Below, one piece after another: positions 22,746 through 35,155 of a stretch of DNA of 64,000 nt. Below the pieces are notes generated by a model. That model saw only the letters and a list, made by a program, of their open reading frames with translations. It was not told the DNA's origin and did not search any database. Every line of letters begins with the position of its first letter. Position 1 is the first letter of the stretch. This DNA comes from Telopea speciosissima. Its lineage: Eukaryota > Streptophyta > Magnoliopsida > Proteales > Proteaceae. The stretch is from NCBI RefSeq assembly GCF_018873765.1, contig NC_057919.1, positions 40,905,062-40,969,061 of the forward strand, given 5' to 3'. Made by a program: the position numbers and the translations under genes.

Positions 22746-23275
22746 TAATTACATTAGTTTAAAGCATATAGGTATTTAGTTCCTTCATCACACTTTAATT
22801 TCGTAACAATGTAGACTTTTAAATTATGCTTGTGTAGTGTACAGTAGTTAATTTCGATTAATTTAATTAAGCAATTTGTGCATCATTTTAGCTATACATA
22901 TGGAAATAGAACATTTATAAAGGGAGAATATTCAAAAACCAGCATCTAGTAGAAAGACTGGTTTACCAAGGTGAGGTGGGTGGCTAATACCTTCCCACTC
23001 TCGTAACTTGACCACTTACCCCGAATCTCTAACAAGATCATACGAAGTCCCGTAACCCTTCATGGGGCTACACCACTGGGTCCTAGGCCCTAATCCTAGG
23101 TTACGACTCCATTTCATTTAATTTAATTGTATGATCCCCATCCCATGATAAATCATAACCTTCGAGAAGACGCATTCCTTCTCACTCCAATCGAGGAGCA
23201 TAACCCAAAACCTCCATCCGAACCAAGCGGCCAAAGGGAATGCGGCGCCATCACGGAAGGGAACGGATCCTCACA
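22746..23275 (+). repeat. Tat/Ogre-like LTR, 3' part
   Basis: The segment from GGTGGGTGGCTAATACCTTC (about 22975) through ...CGGATCCTCACA resembles the R-U5 end of Tat/Ogre LTRs, and a primer-site-like motif follows at once. The LTR start is not defined. Confidence 0.55.
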
Positions 23276-23276
23276 G

Positions 23277-23294
23277 TGGCGACTTCACTGGGGA
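23277..23294 (+). other. Primer-binding-site-like motif of the Tat/Ogre-like fragment
   Basis: TGGCGACTTCACTGGGGA, close to the TGGCGACTCCACTGGGGA form seen after many Tat/Ogre LTRs. The tRNA identity is not assigned here. Confidence 0.6.
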
Positions 23295-23725
23295 AATGGT
23301 CAAGCTTTTGATACTAGATGCTACCGTTGAACATAAAAATACTCTTCCTTCTACATTGTTTGATTGATAATATGTTTGGCTAACCCATTTTATGTACTAA
23401 CTGCATCATGCATCGTGTTCGAAGTGAAATCAAATGACGAGGGTACTCTCTGTTGTGCACCAGCTTCCGCCACCATCGGAACATACCCTCGATCCCCAAT
23501 GATATAACCCTAACTACGTCAGTGAAAGCCTGCCGGTCCCAAAACACACCATCGGTCTCCCAGCAAGCCTCCAATAATCTCAACCACGGTACCTGAACAC
23601 ACCCTCGATCCCCTGGTTGGATTACCAATAAGGCGATCACGGTGTATGAACTTACACATCTACCTCCCATGTCCCTTCAACACAAAATTACAATTGCAAT
23701 ATTGTGCAAAATGCTATATGAATCT
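23295..23725 (+). other. Leader remnant of the Tat/Ogre-like element
   Basis: Non-coding sequence after the primer site, with ACCCTCGATCCCC occurring twice (about 23492 and 23602). It stops where homology to the element C LTR begins. No gene seen. Confidence 0.45.
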
Positions 23726-26700
23726 ATCGTATCGAGAGGTATTCTGGGTGCATCAATGTCCCATTCCATCTATCACTCGGGTACCAGTATGACACGGCAC
23801 ATAATAGGCCAAATAGAGCATATGATAAGAACATTAAACAACCACATTATCATTTCATCCATTCTCATTATAATCACAACATATAGCCATCAATTGTCAT
23901 ATACATGAACATAATCATAGGTAAATAATGCAAATATGCGTTATGCATGAAGTATGACAAGTAACTTGATTGCAAATGAAACATATCATATAAACATAGA
24001 ATCAATCAATGAAAAAACAAAGTCCAACCCCCACTCACTGTTTGCTTTCTTGTCGTTTGGTGTGTTTGGTAAGATTTACCTTGGTGCACGTACTCCCGTA
24101 TCAGTTACGAAGTCTGAGGATGCATGAGAATATTGTTAGAAGTGTATAGGTGGGTCCCATGAGGGGTCCCAACAATTTATTTTAAGTTTGGATCAACACA
24201 GCAAGGGCGGATGAAGGAACAGAGTCAGTCAGGTGAGTCCGATCGTTCCCCCGCCGCCATTCTTTTGAAATCTAAGAAGATTTTCACCTTCAGCCTTTCG
24301 TCCATGGAACCACAAGGGTCCCAGGGTTAGGGAGGTGAGTCCAATCCTTCGTTGGAGGTTCAAAATACATAGTCCTTTATAGGACTTAGAGGATTTAAGG
24401 GATTGGATCCAACTCTATGGTTTTCCCCAAGTGTTACATTTGTTAAGTTTGACAAAATACAACACAAACTTCCTAAATCAATCACTTTCAATCTTCACCC
24501 CTATAGGTGTTATGGCTTTTAGGACCCTAAAAGGATCACTTCAAGGTCCAACAAGACCACCGAGGCCTAGTCTAAGCATTAGTCTTGGGATTCATGGGTT
24601 TGGAATCATTTTAGGATTTTTCTAATTCTAGGATGAGGTCACAAGTCCCTTAGGACAGCAAGGAGGTTGCAATAGAGGCCTCTCAAGGGTTGGGGGATTC
24701 AATAGATCAAATGTCAAGCATCCAAGGTCTAGGGTTGCTCTAGGGTGTTGAAACCCAAGGATGAAAAAGGGGGTTTCAAGAATAGGCACAATGTTGGGTG
24801 AAATTAAAGGGCAAGGATTCAAACAAGAAGTCTCTTAGTAGACTAGGCCCATACATTTGGTTTATAAATGAAACCCTTGGTCAAACATCCAAATTCAAAG
24901 ATTCTAATTCCTAAAACCAAAGAGGAAGAGGGGCTTAAGGCATCAAGGGTACACCTTGGTACCTCGATAGGTCAAGTAATTAATATATATATGGAGGGCA
25001 CTTTAGGCTGTATAAAACCCCCCACAAAATCATTATAAGTTTACCTAACAACCACAAAGCAAGCGGGGTCACTGGGGTATAACTTAAGTCCTACAGTTAC
25101 TGTCAAAACACAATAGCCATATGTGGGCCCACTTTTGATGGTCTCTCATTCGGATTTGGTCCAAGGTTCCTGCATATAAATTATACCCCTTTGAGTCTAT
25201 TTTACAATGCAACTTGAATCGCGTAGATACGATGTGTATAGACAAAGTTACGACCAAAATACTGAGCAATAGTCATGCTATCAATTGCGGGCAGATTCAC
25301 GAACGGATTCTATTATGTGAGTCCGCCCATGCATCCGTGCGAACCCTGAGACACACCCGAGACACACCCAAGAGCGGCGGGTCTATAGGCGGATGCATGA
25401 TCCTGAGTCCGCTCGCAATCGGAATGGGTTTTTCAAGTCCGAACTTCATCCAAATTGATCCCCAAGGCCCCCAATGGCTTCAAGGGCTTGTAGGGATGGT
25501 TCCTAAAGTTAATTAGGGTCCTAATAACCCTAATGGCACAATGCATAGAGCCATCTATGGTCTATATCCAATTCCTCAACCCAAACTTGGGTTTTTTGGG
25601 CAAAAACCTAGGTTTTCATGGCTTGGGTTGTATAGTACACCATTGGGAGGATTTAGGGTGTGCAATGGCACCCAAAGGGACTAGGATCATGCCCCCAACA
25701 AGAACATTGGGCCCCAAGTGGAACCCAAGCCAAATCCAAACTATAAAATCCAAAACCCTAAGCTAGAAATTAGAGAAATAGAGAGGGAGATGGCTTACCT
25801 TCAATGGAGACAACCAAAGACAAGGCTAGGTGAGCCCTCTTTACTCTTTATTTCTCCTCCTTCCTTTCTTTTCCTCCATTTTATTCCTTCTTTCCTTTCT
25901 TTTCTTCTTTCCCTATCCGGACAACAAGAGGGGAGGAAGAGGGTGTGAGTGAGAGAGTTGATTTCTCTTCTTCTTCTTCTTCTTCTCCTTTCTTTCCTCT
26001 CTTCTATGGTTTGGGCTCTAATGAGAAATGATGAAAGCTTAAGAGATTCCTTTCTTTATTCCATTTTCCCTACAACAAGTCATGGTCCAATTATTGGGCC
26101 AAGAATTAAACCCATGGTCCGTGAACCACCTGCTTCTCTTGAACCAACCCAACTTCTCAAACTAAAAAAGAACCTATTGGCTATTAAAATGAAATGGGCC
26201 TTAGGACCAGTTTGGCTGGTAGCCCAAATCTCCAAAAATCCATTTTGCCTTAAGTTAGGCTTTAGGGTCAGTTTGGTTAAGGTTATTGGGTCCAATTAGT
26301 TAGGGTATGTTTGGCTTAGCTTAAAGCCCGAAAATGTGTTTTAGTCTAGGGCTTGTTTGGCTTGGTCCAATTAAAAGAAAAATCATTATTTGTTTTAGTT
26401 AAACCTTGTGGGCCCCATAACATAGCAAAATCAACATTCACAGGTCAAGGGTGGGGTCCACCATGTCCGGGGGCATAGCCCCGGGGTCTGGGACACAGGG
26501 ACATGGGCCCTACATGAGAAAACAATTAAAACCAGCATGACAGCATGGATGGATTATCGATCGGATTCACCAACAGTGGATCCGATCGTGGGTCCGTTCC
26601 TGCTGCCAAGGCTAAAATCAACAATAGGGATGTGGGGCTTTGGCCCACATATCTAGGACTTTGAGGGGACACTTGTAATAAGATTTTAAGTTCATGGTCA

Positions 26701-26793
26701 TAGGTGTTAACCATTGCCACCATAGCATTACCCTTTGGGTATGGTCTAAATTGCCCTGGGGTATTACGGTATATTTTGGGTACGGGTGTAACA
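23726..26793 (-). repeat. 3' LTR of element C, truncated
   Basis: Plus-strand end GGGTGTAACA at 26793. Homology to the element B LTR starts at CGAGAGGTATTC (23732, B 53466). Inverted-repeat modules at 24207-24256, 25288-25340, 25374-25420 and 26546-26600. A CT-rich tract (25850-25990) with (CTT)n lies near a donor-like AAG/GTAAGCC on the minus strand (25798-25797). No gene seen. Confidence 0.8.
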
Positions 26794-26806
26794 TCCCCCC
26801 AACCTT
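26794..26806 (-). other. Polypurine tract of element C
   Basis: Minus-strand AAGGTTGGGGGGA next to the LTR end. Confidence 0.8.
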
Positions 26807-28240
26807 ATAAAAAATTTCATCCTTGAAATTTTGACGTGTCTAGGGATCCGAATAGATGAGGATGCTCTGACCACCTTTCATTTTCTTATCTTCCAGATGC
26901 TCCTCCTTTCGAATGGTTGCACCACTTCACCTTCACGTAGTGGATGGTCGGTTGTGAAGGTGTAAAATCTTACCATTCAGGACCTTCTCAGGCAATTCCG
27001 TGTAGGACATATCTACTGCGAGCTCCGATGGTTCTTGAGATAGAACATGGCTCGGGTCATGGACCTTCTTCCGTAATATGAACACGTGGAAGGCGTCATG
27101 CACACCACCTAAGGATGGCAGGAGTGCCAACCGATAAGCCATTGGCCCAATTCCTTGCAAGGATCTCTTACGGCCCACTAATTTTTAGGTTTAACTTGCC
27201 TATCTTGTTGATCTGCATCACCCCTTTCATCTAGATTTGGGCTACCTTGATTCACTCACGAATCAAATCCACATTCTCACTTGTTGACTGGATCAACTCG
27301 GGATCAAGGATGCGACGTTCACCCACTTCATCCCAATAGTGGATTGATACTATTGTTATAAGCAAACTCAATGAGTGAGATGTGCTCATCCCAACTGCCT
27401 TGCATATCAATAGCGCAGGCCCGAAGCATATTTTCCAAAGTCTGAATGGTTCTCTCCGACGGTCTGTCTGTCTAAGGATGGAAGACCATACTAAAACTCA
27501 ACAAAGTACCCATTGCCTTCTGAAACCCACTCCAGAACTTTGATGTAATTTTGGGATCATAAATAAAGATGATACTAACTGGTACTCCATGCAGTCAAAC
27601 CACATTATCAATATACAAGTGAGCTAGCTTATCCATCGAATAAGTGATCCTAACAGGGATGAAATGAGTTGCCTTTGTCAACCTGTCATCTACCACCCAT
27701 ATGGCATCGACACCTCTAGGTGTACGGGGTAACCCAGTGACGAAGTCCATGGTAACATGCTCCCACTTCCACTTCAGAATGGGCAACGACTGAAAAAGGC
27801 CATGATGTCGCTGCCTATCCGCCTTCGCCTGCTGACATGTGGGGTATCTTGCCACAATTCAGCTACATCTCTCTTCATCCCACTTCACCAATAGCGCTCT
27901 TTCAAGTCTCGATAGCTACCTGGGTGAATTGGATAAAGGAGAATCATGGGTTTCAGATAATACTCCCTTCCTCAATTGAGCATCACTAGGTATGCACAGC
28001 CGATCTCTAAACATGAGAATATCATTCTCAGTCAAAGTGAAGTCCAATTCTCGCTGCGCGTCTTCTTTGATTGCCTTACTTATTCTTTGAAACTCCTTAA
28101 CAGAAATCTAGGCCGACTTGATCTTTTCCACTGGTGTCGACTGTACTGATAAGGCTGCCATAGACAAGGTAACACCCTCTACCAGTAACTCCAGATCCTC
28201 TCTTTCTATAGTGATGTAACTCTTTTGTTTAGTTTGAGCT
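26807..28240 (-). pseudogene. Element C integrase and flanking pol remnant
   Basis: Recognisable parts on the minus strand: RNase H-integrase linker ([12 protein letters not shown], about 28180), FRDRLC, integrase zinc-finger cysteines (YPTCQQAKADRQ, about 27840), first core Asp in [14 protein letters not shown] (about 27750), catalytic Glu codon at 27454-27456 (GAG, intact), and C-terminal part HDAFHVFILRKKVHDPSH (about 27080). The chromodomain-like tail is frameshifted. Stops and small indels occur throughout. It ends where LTR region F starts near 28240; that join is not at an LTR end of element C, so sequence was lost. Confidence 0.8.
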
Positions 28241-28750
28241 GCCTGGACTTAGGTTTTTAGCAACATTCACCACTAACAATGTAGTTTAAGACGATCCTGG
28301 GACCTGTGGGTTATAGGTCAATGCACATAAGAGCCTAAGAGGTTCGATCTTTGGACACAACCATTAGGAAACAAAAGGTCTGACTAATCCTCTGGATCAT
28401 GCCCAAAGTCATACTTCCATTATTTGGGTTGTAAGGTTAGGTTTGTACTACTTTCTTACAAGGCTTTTATTTTGAAAACTTTCACTTCCGGTTCTCCAAT
28501 TCCTAACTCAACTTTAGAATGAATTGGAATATTGATCGGCCCCTTGCTATTCACTCCCAATAACGAAGGGGACATTCGATGATCCATTACTCCACTCATA
28601 CCTATTGTTGAGTAAAGTTTTGTCAAATCCTTTAGTTCATGTTTCCATTCTAACCTCGACAGAACTAACTATGCTAACGCACTAAACAAAACACTTACCC
28701 ACGCAAAAACACCGACTATAGTACTCACTCACAACATCAGCAAAACATGC

Positions 28751-28773
28751 AAAGAAAGAAAGAAAGAAAGAAA
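28751..28773. repeat. (AAAG)n microsatellite
   Basis: About five and a half AAAG units just before the first copy of the 1,064-bp duplication. Confidence 0.95.
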
Positions 28774-28776
28774 TAA

Positions 28777-29840
28777 TGCCATCTCAGGTTGATGTCCCGG
28801 TTGACTGCCTCATCAAATTGAGATGTCGTTTCACTTGTGAACACACCCTAGACCCTATCCAACTTTGCCACGAGGTAACCCTAGGACTCCACACGAGTTC
28901 TTAACGCTTTCTAACACCGGATGTGGTTAAACATTTGTAGGACGTTACCATTCGCTTGTCAAGTTGCGCCGACCACCGACACAGAACAAAACCTGACATC
29001 ACTATCTCGATCGTAACAAGGTAAGTGGGGGTAGGCTTTGATTATTTTAAAGAATGTTTAATTCAATTTTTAGATATAATTGCCAGTAATCATTTGCATG
29101 TGTTATTCCTATTTTATTTATAATATTTATTGATTTCATTGTCTATAATTTATGGTTGTGAATGATATGATGTTGAATGGTTGGCAATGTGAATGCTTGT
29201 GATAGATTAGATGCCGTAGTTAGCTTGGAAACGAGAGGTATGGTGTGCCGTAGTATGGGATGCGGGAGCACTGTACACCTTGTACTATGTCATTTAGTGC
29301 ATATGGCTAGGAATGTCATTCCTTAGTGCTACAACCCTTACCAATGGGGGTTCAGGTGTTGGTTAATCATAGCTCCTTGTCACTGAGGAGTGTGAAGGAC
29401 GCCGGGATGGGGTCCCAGCTATGATTATCGGGGTCTACCCATGGGAAGGTATATAATACCAATGACCACTGTGGGCTCCCTACAACAGTTGAGGTTACGT
29501 CTCAGAGTGGTTGAGAGGATACCGAGGACGTCTCCCGAGCTATCGTCGTAGCACCGACCCGACGTAGGCATTTGTTTGTTAGGTGGATTAATATTAAAAT
29601 TGAACCCATGCATTTAGGATGCATGCTTGTGTGTGTGTGGTCTATCCTTTACTTATTGGGCTCAGTAGAGCTCACCCCTGTGGAATTTCCTCTTTTTAGA
29701 TGATCCTGCAGGTGAATGCGTATGTGGCAGAAAGAATTACTTGGAGAACAGGAACTGATGACATGGCATTATCTTTTTATTTTCTTTTGTTTAGTACTAT
29801 CCTTTTTAGTGGATGAACTTCCATTGTTTATATTTTAGAA
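28777..29840 (+). repeat. 1,064-bp direct repeat, copy 1
   Basis: Starts TGCCATCTCAGGTTGATG and ends ATTTTAGAA; strongly similar to 31516-32579 with the same length. Contains CAAG/GTAAGTGGGGG (donor-like, 29021) and TTTTTAGATGATCCTGCAG (acceptor-like, 29711). Confidence 0.9.
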
Positions 29841-31377
29841 AAAAAAAATTGACCCAAACCCTAACCCGAATCCGAATATAGATCCGGAACCCGAAGTAGT
29901 GGCATCGTGTGCATTACGGAATATTGATTTGATGTTTGAACGGGTAGAAGATGAAGAAGGAATCCCGGTGGTAACCCGCCGCTTGTTGGTAAAATAACAG
30001 ATACCTCCCCCGTGCGGTTATGAAATCTACGCGCAGATGTACAACTCGTGGTAAGGAACCCCAATCTCGTATTTGGAGTTTCTGGTATTATAAATATGTT
30101 CGTGTGGGTTTGCTTGCGGAACGCTTTGACTTTTGGATGTTCTGACACAGAGAAAACAAAATACTGAATTCTCAGGTTGATGTACTAGTTGGTTGCTGTA
30201 TCAAACAGAGAATCGTACCATCGTGGATTTTTGCTCTTGGAAGTGCGGGACCTAGTGTTTTGAGTTGGGGATCTCGCCGCCGCACACTGAATTTTGGATT
30301 GGAATGTCTACCCCAACATTTTGGACCCATGGGACCGACCAATTCGGCTACCTATGCTTGTGTCGGATTAAGACATAAACAAATACAAACCTATAACTAA
30401 ATGACAAATGTGGTAATTAGTGTTAGTGATTAATTAAAATATAAATAATTACAAACCATTACTAAATGACAATTAGGATAATGAGTGTTAGTGCTTAATT
30501 AAACTACTTCCACTAAAAAACAAAAATTTCAATTAAGTGGTGTCGGCCTATCTTGAATTATAAGTATTTAAATAAGTAAGTTTTAACTAAAACCTAAACC
30601 GACTAAAAATGGATAAGGAGAAGGGAATTTAATAACAAAACATTCATCTAAGTGACACGTGTTAGGATTTATAAAAAGAAAACTTAAACTTATCTCACAC
30701 GTCCTCCTTCTAATCCAACCGCCTCACGTTTGTCTAATAAAGAAAAAAAAAAGATTAACTAAAACCCATCCAACTCACTACTCTACGTATTCAAATCATT
30801 TGGACAACAAAGAGAACAGAGAAGTAGAGAAAAGAAGAAGAAGAAGAAAAAGAGAAAAGAAAGAGAAGAAGAAGAAGAAAGGGAGAAGGAAGGAGCTGGG
30901 CTAATTGGTTGCTGATCTAAGGTATGAATCTTCACCTCCTCATCCCCTCTTCAATTTAATTGATTTTGCCATAGTAAACCCTAGGGAACCCATGCTAATT
31001 TTCAAAAATCTCGGGATTAACCACGCTCTATTTCAGTTCATGTTTCTTATGAAACTGGGTTTTTAATCAAAAGAATTGAAACCTAAAACCCACATACATG
31101 TTCAAATCCAAAACCCTAACCCAATGTTAGCCTTATCACATCTCTGATGTTGAATTAAAGTAATTAATTCATGTTCCAGCCATATAAAAAACTATTTTAT
31201 CCAAAGCTAATTCATGAAGTCCATTCATAGCTGCACCCACTTCCAAACCCCCAATTTTCCCATGCAAATTGATCATGGTGTGACCACACAAACAACGTCT
31301 ATGATCAATTGAATGTGGATTCAGCCCAAAACCCCCATTAGAAATTCTGTTTTCTGCATTTTTGGGACTGCTGTGCA
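29841..31377. other. Unassigned stretch inside LTR region F
   Basis: A short plus-strand frame (29839-29998) reads DPNPNPNPNIDPEPEVV and stops at TAA; it has no start and I do not recognise it. The rest is AT-rich, with a 66-bp tandem duplication at 30385/30451 and a GAA-rich tract at 30820-30890. No gene supported. Confidence 0.4.
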
Positions 31378-31562
31378 TCTCTGGTCGATGTCCTAGTTGA
31401 CTGGGTCATCAACTAGAGAATGTAATTTTAATTTTTAGAACATTACCATCTCAGGTTGGTGTCCCAGTTGACTGGTTCATCAACCAGAGAATAATTATTT
31501 CAATTTTTAGAACTCTGCCATCTCAAGTTGATGTCCCGGTTGACTACCTCATCAACCGGAGA
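31378..31562. repeat. Three ~72-bp tandem units, each a hairpin
   Basis: Units begin at 31378, 31449 and 31521. Each has a left arm like TCTCAGGTTGATG and a right arm like CATCAACCGGAGA, complementary at nearly all positions. Single diverged relatives lie at 28782 and 30169. Confidence 0.85.
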
Positions 31563-32579
31563 TGTCATTTCACTTGTAAACACATACTAGACCTTACCTA
31601 ATCTTACCACAAGGTAACCCTAGGACTCCATACGAGTTCTTGCCGCTTTTTAACACTGGATGTTGTTAAACATTCATAGGATGTTACCGTTCGCTTGTCA
31701 AGTCGCGCCGACCACTGACACCTAACAAAACCCAACATCACTATCTCGATCATAACAAGGTAAGTGGGGGTATGCTTTGATTATTTTAAAGAACGTTTAA
31801 TTTAATTTTTAGATACAAATGCCAGTAACCATTTGCATGTATTATTCCTATTTTATTTACAATATTCATTAATTTCATTGTCTATAATTTATGGTTGTGA
31901 ATGATATGATGTGGAATGGTTGGCAATGTGAATGTTTATGATAGATTAGATGCCGTAGTCGACTTGAAAACGAAAGGTATGGTGTGTCGTAGTATGGGAT
32001 GCGGGAGCACTGTACACCTTGTACTATGCCATTTAGTGTATATGGCTAGGAATGTCATTCCTTAGTGCTACAACCCTTACCAGCAGGGGTTCAGGTGTTG
32101 GTTGATCATAGCTCCCTGTCACTGAGGAGTGTGAAGGACGCCGGGATGGGATCCCGGCTATGATTATCGAGGTCTACCCATGGGAAGGTATAAAATACCA
32201 ACGACCACTGTGGGCTCCCTACAACAGTTGAGGTTATGTCTCAGAGCGGTTGAGAGGAAACCGAGGACGTCTCCCAAGCTGTTGTCGTAGCACCGACCCG
32301 ACTTAGGCATTTGTTTGTTAGGTAGATTAATATTAAAATTAAACCTATGCATTTAGGATGCATGCTTGTGTGTGTGTGGTCTATCCTTTACTTGCTGGGC
32401 TCAGTGGAGCTCACCCCTATGGAATTTCCTCTTTTTAGATGATCCTACAGGTGAATACGTTTGTGGCAGAAAGGACTACTTGGAGAACATGAACTGATGA
32501 TATGGCATTATCTTTTTATTTTCTTTTGTTTAGTACTATCCTTTTTGGTGGATGAATTTCCACGGTTTGTATTTTAGAA
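31516..32579 (+). repeat. 1,064-bp direct repeat, copy 2
   Basis: Partner of 28777-29840. Donor-like CAAG/GTAAGTGGGGG at 31760 and acceptor-like CCTACAG at 32450, giving the same 691-bp interval as in copy 1. Confidence 0.9.
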
Positions 32580-32836
32580 TAGTGGTGTGTCGGCTCGATG
32601 GTTGTGAACTTGGGAACATCGAGCTGTTGGAAACTTCAATGTAAATAATATGTATAACACTTATAGCACTTTACTTTCTCTGCACTCTGAGCAATGTAAC
32701 ACGTGTTATCTTGAAGTTGTGTTGTGCTTGTAACGTGTATTTACTGCATCTGGATCCTGGTGGTCTCCGAATACGTCGGGTATTCGGGTCAGCCGTCTAA
32801 TCCTCCCAGGGGGTGGTTTTGGGGTGTGACAAAAGA

Positions 32837-32847
32837 TGGTATCAGAG
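32837..32847 (+). other. Primer binding site after LTR region F
   Basis: TGGTATCAGAG matches the initiator-Met primer site, five bases after the LTR end. Confidence 0.85.
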
Positions 32848-33693
32848 TGAGATGCTCTATATATACTCACACACGGGAAGTGAAAGTAATATGGTCTAGA
32901 TCCAAAGAGAAAATTTTTTTTATTAAATAACATAAATATAAATGGGGGTAGAAGAACACTATAGGAGACTAGCTAGGTGCAAAAGCCGGCAATATATTAT
33001 AATCTAAAATCATAAACTTTTACATTTAGATTTTCTTGCATATAATAAAAGAAAAAAAAAATGAGAAGTTTTAAAAAAATATTCCCTAAAACCTAGATCT
33101 AGCCTTAAACTGTATCTTGCGGAGGCTGATGCAGATACGAGTTAACCTTGAAGCGAGAAAAATAAATAAATAAATAAATAAAAAAATTAAGTTAGAAGTT
33201 TAAAAAAAAATAATAATAATAAATAAATACATGTATGGTGGAAAAAAAATACCGTTATGACGACATTCATGAGCTAAATAATAGCTCAAAATGATAACCA
33301 ATAAATCATAGATACCTACAGACATAGCTGTACCGTAATCAAACCTTGACAGCCAGTAACTTCTGCGTATATGAGAGAGAAACAGAATACCTCTAGATTC
33401 AAACAACCCGTATCGAAACCTTACTCCAACCTTGGTCAGATCAAATCCAAAGTTTAAGTTAGGATACATAAATAAATATTCCTGCTGAACCCTGCCTCAT
33501 AATCCTCCTATCTAAACATTTCGACTGTAAAATTCAGATCTTAAAGCACACTTTTGTGACGCCGGTATCCTTGATTGATTCCATTCTAATATTTGGAGAA
33601 TACAAATATTGTCACAATATATGAAATATATTGAATCTTCTTATTGCATCCAAGTAAGAATATATTTCCAAATTTTCTTTTCAATAAGCGATC
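32848..33693 (+). other. Leader of the region F element
   Basis: AT-rich, non-coding, with an (AAAT)n run at 33160-33183. No gene seen. Confidence 0.6.
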
Positions 33694-34290
33694 ATGGTTC
33701 AAACTCTATCCAATAAAAATGTTTCTCGTGAAGTGTGTCCTCCTATCATTCATCCACTTTCACATCTCGATGAACCCATTGCTCAGAATATAGAAAATTT
33801 TGCCTCCTCTACATGAATACCTGAGGTTCCTCCTACACCATTACCCGAGGCTCCTCCAGCTCATGTATCTACACCTTTCCCTGCTCTGACCGCTAATGAG
33901 GTAGCTGCTATCGTAACCAAACTATGAGTGTCCAATTTTAAGAAGTAATGCGAGATAAAAAAATAATTGGGACACCTAATCCTACCATGCTTACAATCCC
34001 CACAGCTCCATCAGTGCGTACGGCTCAAGATGCTATTGTGATCATAGGAGATATGATGAAAGATTTCCAACAACAGCAGGGATTGTTCATGAGCAATACA
34101 ATTATTGTGATGTGACGACTACAATAACAGTTCATGGTTTTCATAAATGGACAAATTCAAGTTATGCAACAGGCATAGGCCATACTGGGAAATTCTCTTG
34201 TATATGACACACAACCTGTGCCCGATCAATCTGTGGGAGAAGGACAAGTAGATAAGGGCATAACACGATAAGGGTCTAAGAAGAGACGTA
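33694..34290 (+). pseudogene. Gag N-terminal remnant of the region F element
   Basis: ATG at 33694 opens MVQTLSNKNVSREVCPP and is followed by a proline-rich part, then a stretch including MLTIPTAPSVRTAQDA and MMKDFQQQQGLF. In-frame stops occur (for example about 33817 and 33925) and the sequence ends abruptly at a Copia-type LTR. The position after a primer site and leader, the Pro-rich start and the coiled Gln-rich part suggest a Gypsy gag N-terminus. No capsid motif or zinc knuckle is left, so the call rests largely on context. Confidence 0.5.
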
Positions 34291-34291
34291 T

Positions 34292-35030
34292 TGTTGGGTA
34301 ATCACTTCCCTCATTGGTTTTGATGATAACAAACAAACCTGTTTGAAAATGGACATCAAGCCAAGAAGTCAAGAAGCCAAGAAGCCCAGAACCAAAGAAT
34401 CAAAGAACTTGGATGATCAAGGATGCTGAAAAACCATACCAAGCTTCTTCAATAAGAAGATCTAATCAAGATCTTTTGAAGATTGAAGAACATCTTTTAA
34501 GATGTCAATATGAAGCTCAAGATTGAAGACTCAACCCTGTAGACACACACCACTTACACACAATGTACTGCATGATTATTTTAAATGAAGATTGCATTGC
34601 ATACATAATGCATTTTAGAGACCTTAGGAGGCTAGATTATATATCATAATGGCCTTAGTATTAATAGGGTTTAATATGTATAAGTACCCACTGAGAAAAA
34701 TCACCAAAAATACCCTGTTTGTGAACCAGTTTCAGAACCGGTCGACCGCTTGGTCCTTACACAAATCGATCGCCAGTCACAAAGGCTGAAGTGGGATGAA
34801 CCAGCTGGGGAACTGGTGGTCGCCCAACACCAATCGGTTCCACAATCGATCGACCAACGATCAACTGGTTGGTGCATTTTGATTCCAACGGCTATATTTT
34901 ACAATGGCTCTCTTAAAGAGGTCGATCGACACATAAAGTGGTCGACCGATTTGACTAAAAACTAGTCATTTTTAATCCGTTGTGACTCAAACTTAACCCA
35001 GATTTTTTGTATAAATAAAGCATCTTCTTA
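34292..35030 (+). repeat. Copia-type LTR fragment with GTCGA palindromes
   Basis: Starts TGTTGGGTAATCACTTCCC, a form common in Copia LTRs, and includes ATTGGTTTTGATGATAAC. A TATA-like TATAAATAAAG lies near 35011. GGTCGACC/ATCGATCG-type palindromes occur near 34735, 34764, 34845, 34919 and 34942. It stops abruptly at 35030 against the element D LTR. Confidence 0.6.
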
Positions 35031-35142
35031 GCTAGGTTTGACCGCAAGCAAAAATAGCTCACCAGTGTACACGGCAGTAGAATCTACACATCATAGGAGA
35101 GAGAAATTATAATTAATAGTAAATCTGGGCGCGGATGTAACA
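35031..35142 (-). repeat. 3' LTR of element D, 112-bp remnant
   Basis: Aligns with 55374-55485 of element B; ends GATGTAACA on the plus strand. Confidence 0.85.
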
Positions 35143-35155
35143 TCCTCCCCACCTT
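35143..35155 (-). other. Polypurine tract of element D
   Basis: Minus-strand AAGGTGGGGAGGA, overlapping the pol stop TAA (35154-35156). Confidence 0.85.

Larger units (their letters stand above)
23726..28240 (-). mobile_element. Element C: truncated Tekay-like chromovirus (3' LTR and 3' half of pol)
   Basis: 3' LTR 23726-26793 (outer end missing), polypurine tract 26794-26806 and pol remnant to about 28240, minus strand. More diverged from A, B and D than these are from each other, and the only one of the four to keep Glu at the integrase catalytic position. Confidence 0.8.
28241..32831 (+). repeat. LTR region F, chromovirus type, with internal duplication
   Basis: Ends GGGGTGTGACA at 32831, followed by a Met-type primer site, so the right part is a 5' LTR on the plus strand. 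The LTR start is not clear. Two direct copies of 1,064 bp (28777-29840, 31516-32579) suggest either two nested LTRs or an internal duplication. Between them lie an unassigned stretch (29841-31515), a 66-bp duplication (30385, 30451), a GA-rich leader-like tract (30820-30890) and donor-like CTAAG/GTATGAATC (30922). Confidence 0.7.
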
